Below are positions 1 to 7,780 of a stretch of 10,271 bases of DNA, one piece after another. Every line of letters begins with the position of its first letter. Position 1 is the stretch's first letter. This DNA is from Spirochaetota bacterium (GTDB lineage Bacteria; Spirochaetota; UBA4802; JAFGJZ01). The stretch spans positions 1-10,271 of the forward strand of contig JAEWVM010000160.1 in the NCBI GenBank assembly GCA_023396615.1, read 5' to 3'. The position numbers were made by a program, and so were the translations under genes. The notes under the pieces are model-generated. The model saw only the letters and a program-made list of their open reading frames with translations, was not told the DNA's origin and ran no database searches.

Positions 1-2910
1 ATACTTTAGCAGAGCTTTTCTCAATGACTGCTGAACTTCTCGCTCACCTTGAGAAGAATTTTGCCATCCAGGAAAACGGACGACTCTAACAATCGCGTCA
101 ATATCTGTAACGATACGCTCAACCACCGCAGGCGTCTGATCTGTTTTCAGTTCAAGAAATAGTTCGGTGAGTGCGGCTTGCGGAGTTTTTTGGCGCATCG
201 ATTCTTCAAGTTCTTTCTCTGCGGCGACGGTGTCTTTTGCAATGTTACACAGCTCTTTTACGAATTCAATTGATGTAATGAGTCCCTTCTCTGCACGGGC
301 ACGCAATTCTTCAAGGCGCTCGCTGAGCTTTTTGAAAATAGGATTCCCTTCATGCTTCTTAAAACGTTTAATCAGTATCTTTTCAATTTCCTTTCCACGT
401 TTGGGATCGGGATTGTTGAAAATATCCTCAATCACATCAGCATCGAGAACAAACTCTTCAAGCTGATGAACTTCGCCGACATGCACATGCTGATGTATGA
501 GTTCCGTTGTTTTCGCGCCAAGCGTAAACCAGAGCAGTTTACCGATATTATCAGCGGCAGGTTTCACCGATTCATATACCTGTGACAGCCAGCGGTAATC
601 GGCGGTGTATGCATCAAGAATCCTATCAGGTGAAAGAGACTCCCACAGCTTTGTCAGAAATTTATAATCTGCAGCAAAAGCGTCTTTTTTTTCATTATCT
701 TTTATCACATCCTGAGCAGCCTGTAGGCCTTCAAATCCTTCAACCGTACGATCTACACCATTGAAATGTGAAAGTGCCTTGCTCATTGCACCGGCTAATT
801 CAACCTTGAGTTCTGACATGTTGCTGATAATTTTTTTCATCGAGCTTTCATCAAACTCGAGAGCCTTTGCTGCGTCATCAAACACACCGAAATAGTCGAC
901 TATGCGTCCAAACGATTTTTGCGGAAAGAGTCTGTTGGTGCGACAAATCGCCTGAAGAAGCGTATGGTCTTTCAACGATTTATCAAGATACATAGTCTGC
1001 AGAATAGGCGCATCAAATCCCGTAAGAAGTTTCGCTGTGACAATTAGAAATTTCTGCGGTGATTCTTTTAAACAGTAGCTCTCAAGAATTTTCTCCTGTG
1101 TGCTCTTATCCATACCCCACTTCTGCTTAAATTCAAGCTCGTCATTGGCCGATGTTGAAATCACGACGACGCTCGCCTCAGAAGGGAAATGCTTATCAAG
1201 CTCTTCTTTGTACTGCACGCAGGCATAACGGTCAGGAGTAACTATCATAGCTTTAAATCCGTGAGGCTCAACTTTTTCACGGAAATGTTTTGTTATGTCG
1301 TCCACAATCTTCGCAACACGCTCAGGCGATTTGAGAAAGGCAGACATCTTTGCAGATTTTTTATTGAGCGCATCGGCTTCTTCATCGGTGAGCGCCGCTG
1401 ATTCGGCAAACTCATCGAACGCGGCGTCAATCGCTTTAGTATCAAGATGAACGTCTACAAGGCGCGGCTCAAAGTGCAATGGAAGTGTCGCGTTATCACG
1501 AATTGAATCGTGAAATGTATAGCGCGAAAGATATCCTCCATCATCCTCTTCGGCACCAAATGCCCAGAATGTATTTTTATCTGCACGGTTTACCGGTGTT
1601 CCCGTAAGACCAAAGAGGAACGCGTTTGGAAGCGCCGCTCGCATCTGGCGTCCGAGGTCGCCTTCCTGTGTGCGGTGCGCTTCGTCCACAAGCACGATAA
1701 TGTTTTCGCGAGTGTTCATATCGGGTTTGGCATCTTTGAATTTGAAAATCGTAGAGATAATTATTTTGCGAGTATCGCGTTCAATCATGGTTTGAAGTTC
1801 ACTGATGCTCTCAGTCGTCTCTACATTGGGAATATCGGACGCGTTAAAGGTGCCCGATATCTGCGTATCCAAATCGGTGCGGTCTACCAGAACAATCACC
1901 GTGGGACTTTTAAGTTCGGGAGCGCGACGCATTTTTTGAGCGGCAAACACCATAAGCAGAGATTTACCAGAACCTTGGAAATGCCAAATGAGACCTTTCT
2001 TGACACGTCCGTGTATTACGCGTTTAACAAGTTTATTTGCACCCTCGTACTGCTGATAACGGCAGATGATTTTCATGCGCTGTTTGTGTTTGTTCGACGA
2101 GAAGAGCGAGAAGTTCTGCAGAATATCAAGCAGACGCGCAGGCGATAAGAGATCGCATATTTCACTTCCGATTTCGGAAAGACCAAGAGCCGCCGCCATC
2201 TTTGAATTTTCTTCTTCGATACGCCAGGGTGCCCAGAATTCGAGAGGTGTGCGGACAGCTCCGTAATATAGCTCCTTGCCTTCGCTCGCAAATGAAAGAA
2301 TATTGGGTACAAACAGATGCGGTACAGCGTTTTCGTATATATCATGAATCTCGTGAGCACCATCAAGCCAGCTGATGGATGGACGTATCGGCGTCTTGAG
2401 TTCGCCGACAACGACGGGTATGCCGTTTATAAAAAGCACGACATCGGGAATCTTTGTTTCACGCAGATGCACACGGAACTGATTGGTGATGATATATTGA
2501 TTGTTGTGAATGTTTTCAAAGTCGAAAATCCTAACCGGAACGTGCGCGTTATTTTCTCCGAAAGGCATAGTCTTTTCGCCATTACACCATGCAAGAAATT
2601 CTTCATTTGCGCGCACCAAACCCGTTTGCGCATCGGATATAATTATTGAGCGCAGTCTATGAAGCACTTCATCGGCACGCTCGGGAACAGCCGCAATTTC
2701 AGGATTGAGCTTTTGCAATGATTCTTTAATATTCTCTTCAAGAAGAACTTCGTTGACACTGCGGTCAAGCTCTTGCGCCGAACGATATTGCCAGCGCGGA
2801 GATTCATTCTTACCGTCATCCAATACTCGTTCACTGCCGGTGTTTAGGTTAACTCCGGCAAGTTGGTGAATGATGAAATTCTCTACGCTGTTCAGTTCGG
2901 TAAATGCCAT
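1..2910 (-). CDS. hsdR: Type I restriction enzyme R subunit (HsdR), 3'-truncated by window edge
   Basis: The motor and nuclease subunit of a type I restriction complex. In this family it joins the M2S methylase, translocates DNA by ATP hydrolysis and cuts unmethylated DNA away from the site. The frame is open for 970 codons from the ATG at 2910 to the window edge; family members are usually about 1000-1100 residues, so only the C-terminal tail is missing. Visible motifs: PD-(D/E)xK nuclease D156...E170-L-K172, Walker A GSGKS at 313-317, DEAH at 409-412, TGTP at 436-439, TGFDAP at 630-635 and the motif VI-like QAICRTNR at 653-660. All catalytic residues I can check are present, so it should be active. 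The start is supported by AGGTG (2918-2922) 7 nt upstream, and it begins 1 bp after the hsdS stop, implying co-transcription and translational coupling. Confidence 0.96.
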   Translation of the reverse strand, partial: MAFTELNSVENFIIHQLAGVNLNTGSERVLDDGKNESPRWQYRSAQELDRSVNEVLLEENIKESLQKLNPEIAAVPERADEVLHRLRSIIISDAQTGLVRANEEFLAWCNGEKTMPFGENNAHVPVRIFDFENIHNNQYIITNQFRVHLRETKIPDVVLFINGIPVVVGELKTPIRPSISWLDGAHEIHDIYENAVPHLFVPNILSFASEGKELYYGAVRTPLEFWAPWRIEEENSKMAAALGLSEIGSEICDLLSPARLLDILQNFSLFSSNKHKQRMKIICRYQQYEGANKLVKRVIHGRVKKGLIWHFQGSGKSLLMVFAAQKMRRAPELKSPTVIVLVDRTDLDTQISGTFNASDIPNVETTESISELQTMIERDTRKIIISTIFKFKDAKPDMNTRENIIVLVDEAHRTQEGDLGRQMRAALPNAFLFGLTGTPVNRADKNTFWAFGAEEDDGGYLSRYTFHDSIRDNATLPLHFEPRLVDVHLDTKAIDAAFDEFAESAALTDEEADALNKKSAKMSAFLKSPERVAKIVDDITKHFREKVEPHGFKAMIVTPDRYACVQYKEELDKHFPSEASVVVISTSANDELEFKQKWGMDKSTQEKILESYCLKESPQKFLIVTAKLLTGFDAPILQTMYLDKSLKDHTLLQAICRTNRLFPQKSFGRIVDYFGVFDDAAKALEFDESSMKKIISNMSELKVELAGAMSKALSHFNGVDRTVEGFEGLQAAQDVIKDNEKKDAFAADYKFLTKLWESLSPDRILDAYTADYRWLSQVYESVKPAADNIGKLLWFTLGAKTTELIHQHVHVGEVHQLEEFVLDADVIEDIFNNPDPKRGKEIEKILIKRFKKHEGNPIFKKLSERLEELRARAEKGLITSIEFVKELCNIAKDTVAAEKELEESMRQKTPQAALTELFLELKTDQTPAVVERIVTDIDAIVRVVRFPGWQNSSQGEREVQQSLRKALLKY

Positions 2911-2911
2911 A

Positions 2912-4108
2912 TCAGAACACCTGATTTATAAGAGATTTTTGAAGGGCTTTTGATGCAGAAATTTTATTTGAAATATTTAGAAGTAAATCATCCATTCTTT
3001 CCAACTTATGCGCTATAAATTTTTGTTCTGATATTATTGGAACGACTATTTTAAGTTTCGTCTTGAGCGTTTTTTTTGATAAATTAAAGCGCGTATATCC
3101 TTGTGCATGTTTTTTCATAAAATCTCGAACAACCTGGCTTCGCATTAAATACCTTGTATATTCTGGCAATAACAAGTTAAAAGTATGAAGTCTGAACCCA
3201 AAACAAAATGAGTTCAGATAGTATCCTTTAACATCATCTAAAACGACTGAGGACATCCCAAGTTCATCTGGTGTTTCAGATGAACCTGTAATAAGAATAT
3301 CTCCATACTTCAATTCATGTTGATTTTCACCATCTTCGATTTTAACATAATCAACTTGATTTAGATTCACTTTTGAGTTGCGAAATACATTCATATAATT
3401 CACAAACGGCAATCCAAATCCAAAATCATCACCTTTTTTACCGCTTAACCCACTAAATGTTTCTCCCAATTCACCAAACACATACTCTTTCCAACCAGAA
3501 TTTTCCTTTCTCAATTTACCTAATATTGCATCATTCATATATCTTTTAAAATATTTCTCATATTTACTTTTTAAAATCAAATCCTTCTCAATCACATCAT
3601 CCATCGCCCAGAGTAGTTCGGCAATTTGGGCCTGCTGGTCCTTGGGAGGGAGGAGGAATTCCTGTTCGCGGAGATTGCTCCAGTTGATAGTCGGAGATAA
3701 TCCGCCAACGGATATATCAACTGCCCGGTGCATAAACATATCAGAGTGTAAAAAGAACGGAAACAATTTCGGTTCAATAATTTCCGGATTTGCTCTCAGA
3801 ACAAACGCGTGAGCCGAACATATACCTTCTTCTGTCACAACAGCAGCTTTGCGCTGATATGCTCTGCGTTTTCCGAATATCACATCACCAGGATAACATT
3901 TTAACTTTTGCCCTTCTACATCATCTGGTGTCCCGCTACGTTTTATATGGATTGAATCAGAATCAAGATGTTCAAGTCCAATATAGAGCTCCATATTTGT
4001 TGTTTTGGGGTCTACTCGTTCAGAAACATTTATAGCTATCTGGTCAAAACGATATGACTTCCAATTAGACTTATCAATATTTTTTAAGTTGATATTCGGC
4101 ATCGTCAA
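2912..4108 (-). CDS. hsdS: Type I restriction-modification specificity subunit (HsdS)
   Basis: The DNA-recognition subunit, which directs both methylation and restriction to a bipartite site. The 398-residue product has the usual two-repeat plan: target recognition domain 1 (about 1-155, with GDVIFGKRRAYQRK), a central conserved helix (about 155-200, PPKDQQAQIAELL), recognition domain 2 (about 205-355, with YGDILITGSSET) and a C-terminal helix (about 358-398, ISEQKFIAHKLERMDD) that mirrors the central one. The longest frame begins with TTG at 4108 and overlaps the hsdM stop by 4 bp. An ATG two codons later (4102, 396 aa) lies 10 nt after GGGAG (4113-4117) and is an equally likely start. DNA downstream of the central helix (about 2990-3597) is far more AT-rich than the part encoding recognition domain 1, which suggests a mosaic gene. 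The target sequence cannot be predicted. Confidence 0.95.
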   Translation of the reverse strand: MTMPNINLKNIDKSNWKSYRFDQIAINVSERVDPKTTNMELYIGLEHLDSDSIHIKRSGTPDDVEGQKLKCYPGDVIFGKRRAYQRKAAVVTEEGICSAHAFVLRANPEIIEPKLFPFFLHSDMFMHRAVDISVGGLSPTINWSNLREQEFLLPPKDQQAQIAELLWAMDDVIEKDLILKSKYEKYFKRYMNDAILGKLRKENSGWKEYVFGELGETFSGLSGKKGDDFGFGLPFVNYMNVFRNSKVNLNQVDYVKIEDGENQHELKYGDILITGSSETPDELGMSSVVLDDVKGYYLNSFCFGFRLHTFNLLLPEYTRYLMRSQVVRDFMKKHAQGYTRFNLSKKTLKTKLKIVVPIISEQKFIAHKLERMDDLLLNISNKISASKALQKSLINQVF

Positions 4109-5571
4109 ACATCTCCCAATGTCTTAAAAAGACTGCTCATGCTCTGTTTCAGCATTGCGGATGAACTTTCCCACTCTTTGATGGATTCATCAATGGAAAG
4201 ATTTGTCTTTGTTGAATCAACATTACTCACATATTGCGCGATATTAAGACTTCCATTCTTTTCCAGTATATCCTCAATGGATATCACCTTGCAGAAACCT
4301 TCGTCATCTTTAAATTTTGCGTAAGCATTAAAGATTTTTTCTATATGATTATCTTCAAGAAATGCGATATTCTTTTCCTGTTTAACTTCTTTGACAGCAT
4401 TGATAATTAGAACTTTGCCTTTTTTTTTCGCATCTTTTTTCGTCTTTGTTATCAGAAGACATGCTTCCATTGGTGAATTGTAAAAAAGATTAGGTCCCAA
4501 ACCGATTACACATTCAACAAAATCTGATTCTATCATTTTGCGTCGCATATCTGCTTCGGCATCGCGAAATAAGATCCCGTGAGGCCAGAGAGTTATTGAA
4601 CGCCCATTCTTTGTATCAAGACTCTTGTGTATATGCTGTTGAAACGCATAATCCGCACAGCCCTGCGGCGGCGTTCCCCAGATATTTCTGCCGTAGGGGT
4701 CCTTTTCAAAGCTCTTTTTGTCCCAAGATTTTATAGAATAGGGAGGATTCGCGAGAATCACATTAAAGCGTTTCAGCTCATCGTTTTCAATAAACGCGGG
4801 GGATGCGAGCGTGTCGCCGCGCACAATTGAAAATTCTTCAATACCGTGCATGAACATATTCATGCGCGCAATCGCGCTCGTTAAAAGATTTATCTCCTGA
4901 CCATAGAGCTTCAGCGTGCGGTACTCCTTTCCCTCTTCTTTAAGGTGAAGCGCGCAATTAAGCAGAAGTCCGCCCGAGCCGCAGGTGGGGTCATAGACGC
5001 TCTCTCCGGGCTGCGGATCCATTATGAGCGTCATCAGTTTCACCACGGTGCGGTTGGTGTAAAACTCGGCGGCGGTATGTCCTGAATCATCGGCAAATTC
5101 TTTTATAAGATATTCGTAGGCATTGCCGAGTTTGTCGTCCGGCACGGTTGAAAGATTCAGTTTATGCTGTGAGTAATGCTCAATAAGATTGATAAGTGTC
5201 GCATCGGACAAGCGTTCCTTGTTTGTCCAGCTTGCGTCACCGAAGATTCCGTACAGGGTTTCTGGATTCGCCTTTTCTATCGCGCGCATCGCTTTCTGCA
5301 GCGCCACGCCGACGTTCACCGTCACATTGCGCACATCATTCCAGTGCGCTCCTTTGGGAACCTGAAAATGATGATTCTCGGCAAACTCGGCATACTCAAT
5401 ATCACCGCCGCTGGCCGCCATCGCTTTTTCGTATTCTTCGTCGTACACGTCGCAGATGCGTTTAAAAAACAGCAGAGGAAAAATGTACTGCTTGTAATCG
5501 CCCGCGTCTATGGTCCCTCTGAGCGCTATTGCCGCACCCCAGAGATATTTTTCAAGTTCCTGCTGGGTCAC
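4105..5571 (-). CDS. hsdM: Type I DNA adenine methyltransferase subunit, first copy next to hsdS (HsdM1)
   Basis: An N6-adenine methyltransferase subunit that uses S-adenosylmethionine and works in complex with HsdS. In its 488 residues one sees the N-terminal HsdM helical domain (about 1-150, YIFPLLFFKRI at 29-39), an AEFYTNR segment at 168-174, AdoMet-binding motif I DPTCGSGG at 194-201 and catalytic motif IV NPPY at 275-278. The segment that reads GEFYTPR in the second copy is changed here at G and P. The start is GTG at 5571, overlapping the upstream hsdM stop as GTGA and preceded by GAGGT (5579-5583) at 7 nt. A run of nine A (4420-4428) encodes KKK at 382-384. It is a paralogue of the neighbouring HsdM2, not a fragment, and both catalytic motifs are intact. 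The YNSPMEACLL segment at 364-373 differs from YGTQLAACVL in HsdM2, so the two belong to different HsdM subgroups. Confidence 0.95.
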   Translation of the reverse strand: MTQQELEKYLWGAAIALRGTIDAGDYKQYIFPLLFFKRICDVYDEEYEKAMAASGGDIEYAEFAENHHFQVPKGAHWNDVRNVTVNVGVALQKAMRAIEKANPETLYGIFGDASWTNKERLSDATLINLIEHYSQHKLNLSTVPDDKLGNAYEYLIKEFADDSGHTAAEFYTNRTVVKLMTLIMDPQPGESVYDPTCGSGGLLLNCALHLKEEGKEYRTLKLYGQEINLLTSAIARMNMFMHGIEEFSIVRGDTLASPAFIENDELKRFNVILANPPYSIKSWDKKSFEKDPYGRNIWGTPPQGCADYAFQQHIHKSLDTKNGRSITLWPHGILFRDAEADMRRKMIESDFVECVIGLGPNLFYNSPMEACLLITKTKKDAKKKGKVLIINAVKEVKQEKNIAFLEDNHIEKIFNAYAKFKDDEGFCKVISIEDILEKNGSLNIAQYVSNVDSTKTNLSIDESIKEWESSSAMLKQSMSSLFKTLGDV

Positions 5572-7091
5572 TGCATAAACCTCGACAATACTTTTTTAAA
5601 CTTCTCTTCCGCCTCAAGACTTTCAGCCCACGCGGTTTTAAGCTCCGCCATTGCAACTTCAACCGTCGGCAGTGTGTCTTCGATTATCTTTTCAACATAG
5701 AGCGGAATATTCAGGTTATAATCATTTGACTCAATATCTTCAAGTGAAGCCACTTTTACATGATTCTCAACGTCCTTATAATCACGGAACCATTTATAGA
5801 TGGTATTCACATGCTCTGGCTCAAGGTAGTTCTGCGCACGTCCAACGCGAATCTGTTCGGATGCGTCGATAAAAAGAACCTTTTTCTTTCTCGCGGGCTT
5901 TTTCTTTTTTCTGAATACCAGTACGCACGCGGCAAGCTGTGTTCCGTAAAATATATTGGGACCAAGCCCTATCACCGCTTCAAGAATATCCATTTCAAGC
6001 AGTGCTTTACGGATGGTTCCTTCGGCTCCTTTTCTGAATAACGCTCCATGAGGCAACACAACCGTCATACGGCCGTTATCATTCATCGATGAGACCATGT
6101 GCTGAACCCATGCCATGTCTCCATTCTTTTGTGGAGGCACACCCGCGATATTGCGTCCGTATGGATCAGATGCCCAGTTTTCAGCTCCCCAGTCTTCAAG
6201 TGAAAACGGAGGATTCGCGATCACGCAGTCAAATTTCTGAAGACCATCCGCTTCAAAAAAAGCGGGGTTACGCAATGTGTCTCCGCGAGAAATTTTAAAA
6301 TCCTCAATTCCGTGAAGAAACATATTCATACGAGCGATAGAACTTGAAGTAAGATTTTTTTCCTGACCATATAACTTCAATGTGCGGTAATCTTCCTTGT
6401 TCTGTTTAAGATGATCCACACATTCAAGCAGCATTCCGCCCGTTCCGCACGCGGGATCGTAAATTGATTCTTCGGAATGCGGATCAAGAATTAAACCAAG
6501 AAGATGAACCACGGAACGCGGCGTATAGAACTCACCAGCTTTCTTGTTTGTGAGGTCAGCAAAATGTTTAATGAGATATTCGTACGCCTCACCCAGCATG
6601 TCTGGATTCACATTTTCATTTCCGAGATTATACTGTGAAAAATGCTCAATCAAATCAATAAGCAGTTTATCAGAAAGCTTGTTCTTATTGCTCCATTGCG
6701 CATCACCGAAAATCCCATACAGATATTCCTGATTTGCCTGTTCAATGCCGCGTAACGCATTCTCTATTGAAAAACCCACATTTTTCGTTTTCTCGCGAAC
6801 ATCATTCCAGTGACACTTTTCAGGTATTTCAAATCGGTGAAATTCTGGCAAGGAAGCATATTCTTTATCACCGTTTGACTCTTTGAGTGCGGAATTAAAT
6901 TCCTCGTCATAGACGTCCGAAATGCGCTTAAAGAATAATAATGGAAAAATGTATACTTTAAAGTCAGAAGCATCTACAGGACCTTTAAGAATCCATGCCG
7001 CTTTTGAAAGATATTGTTCGAGCTGTGAAATGGTTATTTTCATTTGGTCCATGGCGTAATAAGTTTTTATATATTTCTTATAAGTGAACAT
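5568..7091 (-). CDS. hsdM: Type I DNA adenine methyltransferase subunit, second paralogue, first gene of operon (HsdM2)
   Basis: A second complete N6-adenine methyltransferase subunit. Over the 507-residue frame: HsdM N-terminal domain (YIFPLLFFKRI at 47-57), canonical GEFYTPR at 186-192, motif I DPACGTGG at 212-219, motif IV NPPF at 293-296, and a lysine-rich stretch at 395-404 (KKKKPARKKK). It aligns end to end with HsdM1, with more than half of residues identical in the best blocks by eye. The start is uncertain. The longest frame begins at 7091, but alignment with HsdM1 favours ATG at 7043 (491 aa) or 7052 (494 aa), and a TATAAT at 7100-7105 would put the 5' end almost on the 7091 codon. 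No clear Shine-Dalgarno site precedes any of the three. Its stop overlaps the next hsdM start. HsdM1 and HsdM2 could form a mixed M1-M2-S methylase, or each could compete for the single HsdS. Confidence 0.94.
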   Translation of the reverse strand: MFTYKKYIKTYYAMDQMKITISQLEQYLSKAAWILKGPVDASDFKVYIFPLLFFKRISDVYDEEFNSALKESNGDKEYASLPEFHRFEIPEKCHWNDVREKTKNVGFSIENALRGIEQANQEYLYGIFGDAQWSNKNKLSDKLLIDLIEHFSQYNLGNENVNPDMLGEAYEYLIKHFADLTNKKAGEFYTPRSVVHLLGLILDPHSEESIYDPACGTGGMLLECVDHLKQNKEDYRTLKLYGQEKNLTSSSIARMNMFLHGIEDFKISRGDTLRNPAFFEADGLQKFDCVIANPPFSLEDWGAENWASDPYGRNIAGVPPQKNGDMAWVQHMVSSMNDNGRMTVVLPHGALFRKGAEGTIRKALLEMDILEAVIGLGPNIFYGTQLAACVLVFRKKKKPARKKKVLFIDASEQIRVGRAQNYLEPEHVNTIYKWFRDYKDVENHVKVASLEDIESNDYNLNIPLYVEKIIEDTLPTVEVAMAELKTAWAESLEAEEKFKKVLSRFMQ

Positions 7092-7099
7092 AAAATGAC

Positions 7100-7105
7100 A
7101 TTATA
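7100..7105 (-). promoter_or_regulatory. Possible -10 box of the hsd operon promoter
   Basis: Minus-strand TATAAT lies 48-57 nt upstream of the two preferred hsdM2 starts. No good -35 hexamer lies at 16-18 nt, so either an activator helps or the match is chance in AT-rich DNA. A 12-bp palindrome at 7128-7139 sits where the -35 would be. Confidence 0.35.
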
Positions 7106-7127
7106 TGTATTAAATTACAAGCGAATT

Positions 7128-7139
7128 TCTAAATTTAGA
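7128..7139. promoter_or_regulatory. 12-bp perfect palindrome upstream of the hsd operon
   Basis: TCTAAATTTAGA is a perfect palindrome, about 23 bp upstream of the putative -10 box. It could be an operator for control of the restriction operon, but no regulator gene is visible nearby and AT-rich palindromes of this size can arise by chance. Confidence 0.3.
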
Positions 7140-7327
7140 GCAGATGTTATAGATGGAATTAAAATCTATTCTGCCCCTCTTAGAAAACATACACCTCAAA
7201 GGTGGACCTCGTAGATTTTTTGAATAAGAATTGCAAAAATCATGTGCACTACGCCTGACAGCTCAGAATGATACTTTCAAATGACTGCACGCCTCAAACT
7301 ATGCGGTAACTTTTGCGGTGTACCGCT

Positions 7328-7434
7328 GTGGTCTGCGACCACCTCTCGGGCAGTCGGAACGATCCCGACAAACGAGACGCTTCAACAAGCGACTGCTCGA
7401 CTCTTTATCGCGCTATCGTAGCGCAGAGTCTCGT
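7328..7434. repeat. Compound hairpin region with two mutually exclusive pairings
   Basis: Two exclusive foldings are possible around 7372-7434. In one, ACGAGAC (7372-7378) pairs with GTCTCGT (7428-7434), enclosing two small hairpins. In the other, GACTCT (7399-7404) pairs with AGAGTC (7425-7430), stacked next to the perfect GCGCTA-TCG-TAGCGC hairpin. Both cannot form together because they share 7428-7430. No promoter is seen that would clearly transcribe it, so it may act as DNA or be a decayed mobile repeat. Confidence 0.45.
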
Positions 7435-7498
7435 ATCCATCATCCTGATGATAAAAGTCGCGACAAAAGCGTCATGCAAAATCATCTCATATTATATC

Positions 7499-7527
7499 TT
7501 GACATTACTTTTAAAAGCAATTATTAT
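7499..7527 (+). promoter_or_regulatory. Sigma-70-type promoter of the toxin-antitoxin operon
   Basis: TTGACA (7499-7504), a 17-bp spacer and TATTAT (7522-7527) form a near-consensus promoter. The predicted start, near 7534, falls inside the 7527-7542 palindrome and gives a leader of about 19 nt before the antitoxin ATG. Confidence 0.8.
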
Positions 7528-7542
7528 GTCATTATAATGACA
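7527..7542. promoter_or_regulatory. 16-bp perfect palindromic operator
   Basis: TGTCATTATAATGACA is a perfect palindrome directly abutting the -10 box and covering the transcription start. Phd/YefM antitoxins repress their own operons by binding such palindromes, alone or with the toxin, so this is very likely the autoregulatory operator. Binding itself is inferred. Confidence 0.7.
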
Positions 7543-7547
7543 GGTGA
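7542..7547 (+). promoter_or_regulatory. Ribosome binding site that fixes the antitoxin start
   Basis: AGGTGA lies 5 nt before the ATG at 7553. It overlaps a GTG at 7544 that would otherwise extend the frame by three codons, so the ATG is the true start. Confidence 0.75.
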
Positions 7548-7552
7548 ATTAT

Positions 7553-7780
7553 ATGGATTACTTGCAGTTTACTGATTTCAGAAACAATTCCAAGCAATAT
7601 TTCGATAAAGTCGAAAATGGAAACTCTTTTATCATTATCAGAAAAGGAAAGCCGGTTGCGACACTGAAACCTTTTAAGGAAGAAATTAATGAGGGGTGGA
7701 AAAGAGAAGTTAAAAAAATTAAACTTAAAAAATGTAAAGATTCATCTGAATATATTGTAGCCGAAAGAAACGAAAAATGA
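7553..7780 (+). CDS. Phd/YefM-family antitoxin
   Basis: A 75-residue protein with the classic Phd/YefM pattern: FTDFRNNSKQYFDKV followed by a GNSFIIIRKGKPVATL segment, which in this family forms the DNA-binding, dimerising N-terminal fold. The lysine-rich C-terminal half (about 42-75) would be the flexible part that wraps around and neutralises the toxin. The ATG at 7553 is preferred over the in-frame GTG at 7544 because of the Shine-Dalgarno site. The stop overlaps the toxin start by ATGA, ensuring coupled synthesis. Promoter and palindrome upstream fit autoregulation by the complex. Base composition is much more AT-rich than the adjacent hsd genes, suggesting separate acquisition. Pairing of a Phd-type antitoxin with a PIN toxin is a known combination. 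Confidence 0.9.
   Translation: MDYLQFTDFRNNSKQYFDKVENGNSFIIIRKGKPVATLKPFKEEINEGWKREVKKIKLKKCKDSSEYIVAERNEK

Larger units (their letters stand above)
7092..7498. other. Non-coding spacer with several inverted repeats between hsd and toxin-antitoxin operons
   Basis: No convincing gene on either strand; the short frames have no family-like sequence. It holds a small hairpin at 7192-7204 (CACCT-CAA-AGGTG), then a dense group from about 7315: GCGGT-GT-ACCGC, GTGGTC-TGC-GACCAC (7328-7342), GTCGG-AACGATC-CCGAC (7353-7369), GCTT-CAAC-AAGC (7379-7390), GCGCTA-TCG-TAGCGC (7410-7424) and ATCATC-CT-GATGAT. The block GGAACGATCCCGACAA (7356-7371) resembles a motif repeated at 8562-8577 and 8710-8725. Confidence 0.6.

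Noticed and set aside
1510..2148. 212-codon plus-strand frame
   Set aside because: Complete overlap with the helicase domain of hsdR on the other strand; no family-like sequence and no start signals.
2073..2834. Several minus-strand frames inside hsdR
   Set aside because: They are in other frames of an uninterrupted hsdR reading frame that carries all expected motifs.
5176..5700. 174-codon plus-strand frame across the hsdM1/hsdM2 junction
   Set aside because: It is the antisense of two well-supported methylase genes and has low-complexity His/Arg/Phe-rich sequence.
7353..7369. tRNA T-arm-like stem-loop (GTCGG, 7-nt loop AACGATC, CCGAC)
   Set aside because: The loop lacks the TTC start, and no acceptor stem or anticodon arm of proper size surrounds it; it fits the local repeat family better.
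7313..7575. Plus-strand frames of 74 and 85 codons upstream of the antitoxin
   Set aside because: They run through hairpins and the toxin-antitoxin promoter and operator, and have no family-like content.
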